DNA of 64,000 bases. It comes from Shewanella baltica. GTDB lineage: Bacteria > Pseudomonadota > Gammaproteobacteria > Enterobacterales > Shewanellaceae. Numbering within the stretch: position 1 is the stretch's first letter; every line of letters begins with the position of its first letter. Shown piece by piece: positions 1-6,417 of this stretch. The translations under genes were made by a program, and so were the position numbers. The notes beneath the pieces were generated by a model, which worked only from the letters and a program-made list of their open reading frames with translations, ran no database searches and had not been told where the DNA came from. The stretch covers positions 744,001 to 808,000 of the forward strand of contig NZ_UGYM01000002.1 in the NCBI RefSeq assembly GCF_900456975.1, read 5' to 3'.

Positions 1-1
1 G

Positions 2-718
2 ACACTAAAATCCATTGCAGACGTTATCTCTCTTGAACAACAGAAACGTGTCGTTTACTCGGCAAAAAACGCAGGACCTACACAGTCTTATTTTTGTGAA
101 GTTGAAAGCAAGCCAGATTGTGATCAACTTCAAGCTGCGGCAAGGATCATCAATATCTTATTTGCCGAGCTTCAGTCATGCTTCCCGGCCTGGAAGGTGA
201 CATTCCCGAGCAAATCTGACGTTAACGCGGCGAAGAGAACATGGACCAAGGGCCTGCTGGAAGCAGGCATCACAACAGAGCAACAACTTAAATATGGGCT
301 CCGAAAGGCTCGACAAGTAGATTCACCGTTCTGGCCGTCGCTTGGACAATTTACTAAATGGTGCCAGCCAGATCCTGCGGATTACGGGCTACCAAACACT
401 AGGCAAGCATACCTTGAAGCCTGTAGGAACGCCCATCGACTTACAGAAATGAAATATGATGAATGGAGCCACCCTGCGGTGTACATTGCTTTAAAAAATA
501 CTGGGACATTTGACATTCGAAACCGCCCAGCAGCTGAAACTTGGCCTATTTTCAAGCGGAATTATGAAATTGCCACCCGGCGCGCTCTTGTTGGTGAAGA
601 TCTTAATGCAGAGATCCCCAAGGCTCTGCCGCCACGGCCTACACCACGGCCAGTAGACCCTGAAGTAGCCAAACAGCATTTAGAACTGCTGAAAAAGATG
701 TTGAAGGGCGGTAAGTAG
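2..718 (+). CDS. Replication protein P-like (phage lambda P family), 5' end cut
   Basis: The frame is open from the first bases of the window, so the start lies to the left; an internal ATG at 197 is not the likely start because related sequence (AARIINILFAELQSCFPAWK) precedes it. The segment with FWPSLGQFTKWC and the Pro-rich tail (ALPPRPTPRPVDPE) matches the lambda P type of replication protein, which loads the host replicative helicase at an origin. It shows that the element can probably initiate its own replication, unusual for a purely chromosomal island. A partner initiator (lambda O/DnaA-like) would be expected just to the left. The assignment is by remembered family pattern and is fairly confident; which helicase it loads is not shown. 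Confidence 0.75.
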   Translation, partial: TLKSIADVISLEQQKRVVYSAKNAGPTQSYFCEVESKPDCDQLQAAARIINILFAELQSCFPAWKVTFPSKSDVNAAKRTWTKGLLEAGITTEQQLKYGLRKARQVDSPFWPSLGQFTKWCQPDPADYGLPNTRQAYLEACRNAHRLTEMKYDEWSHPAVYIALKNTGTFDIRNRPAAETWPIFKRNYEIATRRALVGEDLNAEIPKALPPRPTPRPVDPEVAKQHLELLKKMLKGGK

Positions 719-737
719 CCGCCCTTAAATGAAATGA

Positions 738-758
738 TGTCTATGAATCACATAGACA
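738..758. repeat. 8-bp inverted repeat TGTCTATG/CATAGACA
   Basis: TGTCTATG (738-745) and CATAGACA (751-758) form a perfect 8-bp stem with a 5-nt loop, 20 bases after the stop of the P-like gene. A further direct copy of TGTCTATGAA lies at 804-813. There is no T-tract, so it is not a standard terminator. It may be a protein-binding site near the replication module; function unknown. Confidence 0.45.
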
Positions 759-856
759 AGCTGATTTTGGGCAAAGTGTAGTCGACGATTGTCTAAGTTA
801 AAATGTCTATGAAGTCTGTGGCCATTCACTATATCGTGCTACATCTTTAATCTAAC

Positions 857-2368
857 TTACCAAGTAATAATGTAGCTCCCGTTTATTTGAGCTTTTACAG
901 AAGCTTGTCGCCCCTTTCTCTTGAGCCTTTCGATATCTTCTTGAACTCTACTTACATCATCTGGGTGGAGCAGTTCTAACCGCACTGGATCAAGACCCTT
1001 CAATTTTTCCCTTTGTTTTGTGTTTAAGCGAGCATTGAATTGAACCCTTCTGAACTGAAACTCACGAATGTGGCTATTGAAAACTTCCTTAACTAACTTA
1101 TACCCTTTTTCGACGGACCCAGCTGAAAAGCCTTCTTCGCCATGCACTTTGCTCAGCTCTATCGAAACGGCACCAAATCGTAACAGTGTTGATAGGCCAT
1201 CTTCATTCTTTCCCCATGAAAACGATAGAGAATCAGATGAGGAATTTACTCGAACATAATGCTCAAAGAGCACGATTAAACCACACAGGTAAGCTTTGGC
1301 TTGATGCGGGGAATTAAGTTCAGGCAGCGACACTTTGTGTAACCGTTTAAATTCTGTATGTTCCACATGTTTTAAGGAGGGCATGTTGTATGCTTTAATC
1401 AACTCTGTCTCGTTTTCAGCTAGTAGCATGCTTGCAACCGAATTGCTGTATTGCGCAGATGATATGACTGACCTCAAGCGAGCTAGGGCCCTGTCCAACT
1501 CATCATTCGATAATGGCTCTGATAAATCGAGACGAAAACGAATCTCAGTTGTTTTAATTACAGATTCTTTTGGTTCCTCACCACGCAACAGATCCAGTGA
1601 GCACATAGGCTGTATAGCTTCACTGTTACTGTATATTAATGATTCTTTTTTAGATAAAGCTGTGTCTGGAACCAGAAACTCCCGTTCTATGCACTTTGAT
1701 TGATCGACAATTCTACCTGCGTAAGGACGAAATGAGTCGTATGGCGCGTGATAAAACGTCGTAGTGTTACCACCTACTTGCGAGTGGTAGTACAGGCCAT
1801 AGTAATACTCGAGAGCTTCATGGTAGTCATATCTGTACCCAATAACGCTAGGAGGATATTTGTGGGGGATAGTAGTCTTGAAGCCTCTATTTTTGAAGAA
1901 TATTTGCTTGGCAACACCAAAAGCAGCCACCTTGATTTCATGCTCGTGCTTTTCGTAGTCAAATGGCTCACCTGAATTATCGGTGCTTTCCAGATTAGGA
2001 GTGATGCTACCGAACTCCAGTTTATTAATGTTTTCTATCTGTAAAACGCTACTAACATATCCTTCAAAGTCAGATTTTGTTGCACCGTGCACAATCAGGT
2101 CAACCAACGCGTCCCTCAGAGCTTCCAACTCTGGGTTGAACCCTTGATCAAATAGGTCAGTAAGCTCTTTGGTAATGTTCCGTGCTAGATTGAAAATCTC
2201 GCTGTATTCATTCGGGTATTGTTTGATCACAGCAAGTTTATAAATCTCTTGGGCGATAAAATTTGTCACGTCAGAGAGTGCATTGCATTCCTCTCTTTCT
2301 CTTTTGAAGGGCTCAAGTTTTCGATTCATAATGTCTGTCTGCTTCGATATCAAACTTCCAGTATACAT
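857..2368 (-). CDS. Unknown 503-aa protein
   Basis: A long uninterrupted reading frame on the minus strand inside the element, transcribed against its neighbours. I do not recognise the family. No signal peptide, membrane segment or Walker motif is visible; the protein is mixed alpha/beta in composition, with a Tyr-rich stretch (residues ~175-200, EALEYYYGLYYHS) and a basic C-terminus (RLKRKGRQASVKAQ). Two starts are possible: ATG at 2368, or ATG at 2329 (MNRKLEPF); neither has a clear Shine-Dalgarno. A 10-bp palindrome lies just upstream (2384-2423), suggesting regulated or autoregulated expression. Isolated position, opposite strand and lack of a recognised role in transfer suggest cargo. 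Function is not assigned. Confidence 0.65.
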   Translation of the reverse strand: MYTGSLISKQTDIMNRKLEPFKREREECNALSDVTNFIAQEIYKLAVIKQYPNEYSEIFNLARNITKELTDLFDQGFNPELEALRDALVDLIVHGATKSDFEGYVSSVLQIENINKLEFGSITPNLESTDNSGEPFDYEKHEHEIKVAAFGVAKQIFFKNRGFKTTIPHKYPPSVIGYRYDYHEALEYYYGLYYHSQVGGNTTTFYHAPYDSFRPYAGRIVDQSKCIEREFLVPDTALSKKESLIYSNSEAIQPMCSLDLLRGEEPKESVIKTTEIRFRLDLSEPLSNDELDRALARLRSVISSAQYSNSVASMLLAENETELIKAYNMPSLKHVEHTEFKRLHKVSLPELNSPHQAKAYLCGLIVLFEHYVRVNSSSDSLSFSWGKNEDGLSTLLRFGAVSIELSKVHGEEGFSAGSVEKGYKLVKEVFNSHIREFQFRRVQFNARLNTKQREKLKGLDPVRLELLHPDDVSRVQEDIERLKRKGRQASVKAQINGSYIITW

Positions 2369-2383
2369 ACAGTTAAACGTGAA

Positions 2384-2423
2384 ATAACAGGTAAAAAATC
2401 TTCCGCAAATGACTACCTGTTAT
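2384..2423 (-). promoter_or_regulatory. 10-bp inverted repeat upstream of the 503-aa gene
   Basis: ATAACAGGTA (2384-2393) and TACCTGTTAT (2414-2423) are perfect inverted repeats with a 20-nt spacer, 16 bases before the first possible start of the minus-strand gene. The centre-to-centre distance of 30 bp is about three helical turns, so two dimers or one large regulator could bind. Which regulator is unknown. Confidence 0.45.
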
Positions 2424-2499
2424 CTCAAACTCACTCTGCATATACTTGATCTCGAAACGGGTGCTAATCAACACGGCACCAATCTTTCAATCAACAATA

Positions 2500-2537
2500 G
2501 TTCATACGTTGTATTTTTCTAATTATGAACCTAAAGT
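2500..2537 (+). promoter_or_regulatory. Putative promoter with 7-bp inverted repeat
   Basis: GTTCATA (2500-2506) and TATGAAC (2524-2530) flank a possible -35 (TTGTAT, 2509-2514) with a possible -10 (TAAAGT, 2532-2537) at 17-bp spacing, ahead of the gene at 2556. Promoter boxes are weak matches; the inverted repeat would place an operator across the promoter. Confidence 0.3.
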
Positions 2538-2555
2538 ATTGTACTAGGAGAAAAA

Positions 2556-2885
2556 ATGTCAGGTATCGTAGAGCGTAATTTGCATCGCAGCATCGCGGCT
2601 TCCATTATTGAAGTTGAGAAAGAAACGGGTATTCCTGCATCCGAGTTAGCTGAGCTCATGAACGACGAGTATGGTTATGTTCCCAAAGAAGAAAAAGTGG
2701 AAGTAGAAAAACTGAAAAGGCAAATGGAACTTGATGTGGCTGCGGAAAAACACGCTCGAGAGAGCAAGTTGAAGGTCAACAAACAAGCTGTGGTTCGTAC
2801 TATACTAGACAGAGAAATGGGCAAACTTGCGAATAAGTTTCGAGATGAAGAACTGGATACAGACCAAGCCCCCGTTAAACCATGA
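2556..2885 (+). CDS. Small charged protein, unknown (109 aa)
   Basis: Starts with ATG behind a good ribosome site (AGGAG, 2547-2551). The protein is rich in Glu and Lys and probably largely helical, with a coiled-coil-like middle (residues ~45-70, EEKVEVEKLKRQMELDVAAEKHAR). No signal peptide or membrane segment. It faces the 503-aa gene across a 187-bp divergent region that contains two inverted repeats, so it could be a regulator or relaxosome accessory, but no DNA-binding motif is certain. A small element-encoded protein of unknown role. Confidence 0.6.
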   Translation: MSGIVERNLHRSIAASIIEVEKETGIPASELAELMNDEYGYVPKEEKVEVEKLKRQMELDVAAEKHARESKLKVNKQAVVRTILDREMGKLANKFRDEELDTDQAPVKP

Positions 2886-3427
2886 ACAGGCGTAACCAAC
2901 AAATGACAAAGTCACCTGATCGTGCCTTTGCCATTTACCTTTCGTAACTTGTCTCAAGTCGCCAGTGGCTAACACCATCAACCAGCTGAGAAAACTTATA
3001 CAGGCATTGTCATTGAGTGTTTTCTTATGACCCAGCCCGCCTTCTTTTGATTAACCGACACCATACTAAATCTCCGTCGGTTATTTAAGTGACTTGTTAA
3101 TTTTAAAGACAGCAACTATGGATAATATTTTCTAATCCTAAAACAGCGATAAAGGCAAATCACCGAGTAAATGAACTAACAAGATAAGTGGGCAAAAGCG
3201 TGTTTGCGATAAGATGTTTACCATCATTTCTCCCAGGTGAACTTGCAGAGGAAAAGTGACGAACTGAATGATGTACAGCCTTACATTGAATCTCGATATC
3301 TGTAACCTGAAGATTAAATCTATTTCTTCTTAGGCCTGTATACATTCCTCAAGCTCAGCCCATTGCTTTATTTGAACTCTAAAGACAAACCTGCATTCGT
3401 TGTTTTCCTCAAAAGTCACTGAAACAC
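2886..3427. other. Non-coding stretch before the mobilisation region
   Basis: No convincing gene is seen. AACCGAC (3053-3059) and GTCGGTT (3076-3082) form a 7-bp inverted repeat with a 16-nt loop, without a T-tract. The region is otherwise AT-rich, unique sequence leading into the direct repeats at 3428. Confidence 0.5.
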
Positions 3428-3584
3428 ACCAATGGGTGGCTTTTTGATGATCTTTAAGAGATAGGGCTATCTAAAACGTCCTGAAGGCAACCGTAACACC
3501 ACCAATAGGTAGCTTTTCGATGAATGCTTAGGAGCCGAGTGGTTGCCCACATCAAAAAGCTATCAACAGGTGGCTTTTGAATGA
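3428..3584. repeat. Three 23-bp direct repeats (oriT- or iteron-like)
   Basis: Three related 23-mers lie at 3428-3450, 3501-3523 and 3562-3584, with shared core GGT(G/A)GCTTTT and ending ATGA; start-to-start distances are 73 and 61 bp. An inverted partial copy (CATCAAAAAGC) is at 3550-3560, and a palindrome AGATAG-GG-CTATCT at 3459-3472. Placement upstream of a relaxosome-type operon suggests binding sites for an accessory DNA-binding protein, by analogy with TrwA sites at the R388 oriT. This is inference. Confidence 0.6.
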
Positions 3585-3611
3585 CACCAGCCATTTTTCC
3601 AAGTGGCCGAT

Positions 3612-3638
3612 TTGTCCAAATTGGGCAGTTTGACGTGC
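3612..3638 (+). promoter_or_regulatory. Shared 27-bp upstream element, copy 1
   Basis: Begins TTGTCCAAATTGGGCA and continues GTTTGACGTGC. It ends 61 bases before the ATG at 3700. Near-identical copies lie upstream of three other element genes (9532, 11199, and 24020 on the minus strand). Contains the near-palindrome CCAAATTGG. In this copy TTGACG could act as a -35. Confidence 0.65.
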
Positions 3639-3699
3639 TGGGATTTACACATCTAAAGGCCAGAATCTCTCCTGAAATTCATCAATCAGGAGATAACGA

Positions 3700-4089
3700 A
3701 TGAAACTTCATCCTCGGCAGTGCCAGCATTGTTCTGGCGCTTCAATTCTCGGAATTCTTGAGACTGCATCGGATTCAAAGTCGGTAGAGCAAGCTATCAC
3801 ATCGATCGCCAATAGCCTGATGTTTAGGGCAAGGAAATACCATGAGTATGAGACACGAAAATTGGCAATTTCTTTCCTGCGAATGGTTGAAACAATTCAC
3901 CCCGCTCTATCGAGCGGGGGCCCCATCTCACAGCAAGAAAACTCCGAGCTTTACCCGGATTTTTCTCCACACCCCACTCACCGCGAGTGGTCTGTCTCAT
4001 CCGGCGCAGTAGCGCCTTCTGAGGGGACTCCCTGCGCCTCTGCACATGCAGAGTCGCAAGGGAGTCGCAAACAAGAGAATCAAGGATAA
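3700..4089 (+). CDS. Small protein upstream of the mobilisation operon (129 aa)
   Basis: ATG preceded by AGGAG (3690-3694) and by the shared 27-bp element, which supports expression. The first ~70 residues look like a real protein: a Cys/His start (CQHC) followed by helices with basic residues (MFRARKYHEYETRKLAISFLRM). The last ~60 residues are low-complexity (Ser, Pro, Glu, Gly) and coincide with a run of DNA hairpins at 3901-4065, so that half may simply read through a structured oriT-like region. No known family is recognised. It is probably co-transcribed with the ribbon-helix-helix gene 11 bases downstream. Confidence 0.5.
   Translation: MKLHPRQCQHCSGASILGILETASDSKSVEQAITSIANSLMFRARKYHEYETRKLAISFLRMVETIHPALSSGGPISQQENSELYPDFSPHPTHREWSVSSGAVAPSEGTPCASAHAESQGSRKQENQG
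3901..4065 (+). other. Candidate origin of transfer (oriT) with four hairpins
   Basis: Four stem-loops follow one another: CCCGCTC/GAGCGGG (3901-3918), CCACTC/GAGTGG (3974-3990), GGCGC/GCGCC (4003-4016), and a long imperfect hairpin GACTCCC...GGGAGTC (4026-4065) with an inner CTCTGCA/TGCAGAG stem. Two bases after the second hairpin comes TGTCT (3993-3997). In plasmid R388, as I recall it, the MobF relaxase TrwC nicks after TGTCT just beyond a hairpin, and the site lies upstream of trwA; the same layout is seen here. If right, the nick falls after 3997. No experimental support is implied. Confidence 0.5.
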
Positions 4090-4100
4090 GGGGGACTACA

Positions 4101-4457
4101 ATGGGAGTTTCTAAGGCGTACCGCGTACAAATATATCCACCTAGACAAGTACATATATTGTTGAAGGAATTAGCTAAAGAATCAGGACAAACGGTTAGTA
4201 AAACGGCGGTGTCTTTGATTGAGCAGGCATTAAATAATGACTCAACACTGCACGAAATCAGAAACGTACAAGTGGATCAGAAGGAGATTTATCAGCAGCT
4301 AATTAACCTGCTATTGATAAATGTTGCAACCACAGATTTTCTACTCAAAAAGACCTGCTCAGAGGATGAAATGGCTGAGGCTAAACAAGTCATTTCAGCG
4401 CGCACAAATGCTCTGCGTACTCACTTTATTGGAGGGGACGATAATGGCAACAATTAG
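4101..4457 (+). CDS. Ribbon-helix-helix relaxosome accessory protein, TrwA-like (118 aa)
   Basis: The N-terminus fits a ribbon-helix-helix DNA-binding fold: a beta strand (YRVQIYPPRQV, residues ~7-17), helix (HILLKELAKESG) and helix (TVSKTAVSLIEQAL), followed by a helical C-terminal part likely for oligomerisation. The gene lies directly before the coupling-protein and relaxase genes, exactly where R388 has trwA, whose product binds oriT, stimulates nicking and represses the operon. Ribosome site AGGGGGA (4088-4094). It overlaps the next gene by 14 bases. Role by fold and position; sequence similarity to TrwA itself is not obvious. Confidence 0.65.
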   Translation: MGVSKAYRVQIYPPRQVHILLKELAKESGQTVSKTAVSLIEQALNNDSTLHEIRNVQVDQKEIYQQLINLLLINVATTDFLLKKTCSEDEMAEAKQVISARTNALRTHFIGGDDNGNN

Positions 4458-6417
4458 AAAAGGCCGTATAGGGGATTTTGTTCGCGGAGCGGATACCTGG
4501 CTTCACAGTCAGCAGATGTTGTTATTCAGTGGAATTTGGATCTTTTTGCCTGGTGTTTTGTTGGCGATTGTCGGTGGCTTGTTATACCTCTTAATTGACG
4601 CCGATAAATGTGTCTTGCAAAACGCTAGTACATATCTGTGGGCACAATTGAAGGGACTAGTACAACCATTTTCAAGCGTGACTGTAGGGACCTGTGTTGC
4701 CCTAGATGGGCGCGAATCTCTGCCATCCTCTGTGGTGATAAATGAACCGCTTTTCCAAGATGCGGCCATTAAGCTTCTCAAATCCTTTGGATGGGCTTTC
4801 AGTTCGCTCTTTGTATTGTACTTGCCTATTGGTGTTTATCTTGTCGTTAAGGCAGTTAAAAGAGGTAAGGAAATCAAAGAAGACAAATATATTCGAGGGG
4901 CGAAACTTGTTTCATCCGAAAAACTGAAAGGAGAAATCGTAGAAAAGCACGGTGCTTCTGATTTAACCCTTGGCGATTTTCCCTTACCTACAGGATTTTC
5001 AAAAAAGCACACCTTGATTAGTGGCACCACGGGTGCCGGTAAATCTACAGCACTAACTCATTTACTTAAAGCTATTCGTGCTCGTGGAGACCGAGCCGTG
5101 GTATATGACAAGAAGGGCGAATTCGTAGAGATGTTCTATCGGGACGGGGTAGATCACATACTCAATCCGGCTGACAGCCGCTCACACCAGTGGACTCCGT
5201 GGGAAGAAATGGCAGGGCCATTCGATGCGGACTGGATAGCTGAAACACTTTTACCTAGTTCTAATAATAACAGTGGTTCTGAGAAGTTCTTTGCATCTGC
5301 TGCCAGAGCGGTTGTTTCTGCCGCACTTCAGAATCTATATCTAGATGGGCCGAAGTCATTGCTTTCACTTCTTCGGGCGACGGCGTGGAATGACCTAGAA
5401 TTACTCAAAGAACTGGTTGCAGGCACTCCAGCAGCGACATATTTCAATGAAGATAATGAGCGAACCCTCGAAAGTATTCGTTCAACAATCGTAGATGGTG
5501 TTCGTCCACTTCGCCTGTTGAAAGAAGAAAACACAAAGGGATTTTTCTCAATAAGAGATTGGATAGCAGAAGGCGACGAACAAGGTGCTGATGATTCATG
5601 GCTTTTCCTACCGGTAAGGGAATCTGAAATTGAGATTCAGAAGCCTCTAATCTCGACGTGGATTCAATCAGTTGCTAAGGGATTGATGGCGTGCGGTGTC
5701 AATAGTGATCGAACGCTTTGGATTGTTGTCGATGAGCTACCAAGTCTCAAAAAAATTCCCGCTCTTTCTATGTTGATGGCCGAAGGGAGGGGCTTCGGTG
5801 CGGCTGTTGTTTTGGGGATTCAGGAAATAAACCAATTAGAGGAAGAGTTCGGGAAAAACACTTCTAAAACCATACTTGGCTTGTGCTCCACACAGTTTCA
5901 TTTTCGTTTGAATAATGCCGACACTGCTGAGTGGGTCTCCAAAGTACTTGGTGAAGCTGAGCGTGAGGAAGTTGATGAAGACTTAAACTACTCCGCCGAT
6001 GACATTCGAGACGGAGTTCGGGTCAGTTCTAAACGTCAAAACCGAAAAATTGTGCTTACCAGTGAAATCATGGACCTGCCTGATTTGTCTTGTTTTGCCA
6101 AAATTTGGGGTGTGGAGAGTAAAGCCCGTATTGATATTCCCTTCTTGAGACTTCCAAAGATCGCTGACGGTTTTATTCAAGGTGATGAGAATGAGACAGT
6201 TGGTATGCGTCTGCTCAATGCCGCACGGGCCTTGAAAATGGAAGCTGATACTGACGTTGCTCCGAAAGAACTTTCCAATAAGCATGGTACTGAGGTGTCT
6301 AAAGGGCAATTACCAGCCCTAAGTGATATAGAACAGGAAGTACATTCAGTGTTGGGAACGGATGGAGTGGATGATTTGGTATTTGGTCTGCTTGGAAAAG
6401 GAGGCAAAAAATCATGA
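4444..6417 (+). CDS. Type IV coupling protein, TrwB/TraD family (657 aa)
   Basis: Inner-membrane DNA-pumping ATPase that links the relaxosome to a type IV secretion channel. ATG at 4444 follows GGAGGGG and fits the start MATIRKGRIGDF; the frame also extends upstream but inside the previous gene. Two N-terminal membrane helices (residues ~22-47 and ~112-138) anchor it. Walker A is GTTGAGKST (194-202, Lys200) and Walker B is WIVVDELPSL (Asp430, Glu431), typical of VirD4/TrwB proteins. Overlap with the genes on both sides (14 bases and ATGA) indicates one translationally coupled operon. Size is close to the ~500-700 aa of the family. High confidence. Confidence 0.92.
   Translation: MATIRKGRIGDFVRGADTWLHSQQMLLFSGIWIFLPGVLLAIVGGLLYLLIDADKCVLQNASTYLWAQLKGLVQPFSSVTVGTCVALDGRESLPSSVVINEPLFQDAAIKLLKSFGWAFSSLFVLYLPIGVYLVVKAVKRGKEIKEDKYIRGAKLVSSEKLKGEIVEKHGASDLTLGDFPLPTGFSKKHTLISGTTGAGKSTALTHLLKAIRARGDRAVVYDKKGEFVEMFYRDGVDHILNPADSRSHQWTPWEEMAGPFDADWIAETLLPSSNNNSGSEKFFASAARAVVSAALQNLYLDGPKSLLSLLRATAWNDLELLKELVAGTPAATYFNEDNERTLESIRSTIVDGVRPLRLLKEENTKGFFSIRDWIAEGDEQGADDSWLFLPVRESEIEIQKPLISTWIQSVAKGLMACGVNSDRTLWIVVDELPSLKKIPALSMLMAEGRGFGAAVVLGIQEINQLEEEFGKNTSKTILGLCSTQFHFRLNNADTAEWVSKVLGEAEREEVDEDLNYSADDIRDGVRVSSKRQNRKIVLTSEIMDLPDLSCFAKIWGVESKARIDIPFLRLPKIADGFIQGDENETVGMRLLNAARALKMEADTDVAPKELSNKHGTEVSKGQLPALSDIEQEVHSVLGTDGVDDLVFGLLGKGGKKS

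Noticed and set aside
2359..2376. LexA-type box in CCAGTATACATACAG upstream of the 503-aa gene
   Set aside because: The CTG-N10-CAG spacing is not met, so an SOS box is not supported.
3459..3480. GATAGCCC-like sequence on the minus strand as the nick site
   Set aside because: It resembles the R388 region around the nick only loosely and lacks the adjoining hairpin plus TGTCT; the site at 3993-3997 fits better.
3612..3638. The shared 27-bp element as multiple nick sites
   Set aside because: It begins TTGTCC, somewhat like a MobF nick motif, but four copies each near 60 bp before a gene fit regulation much better.
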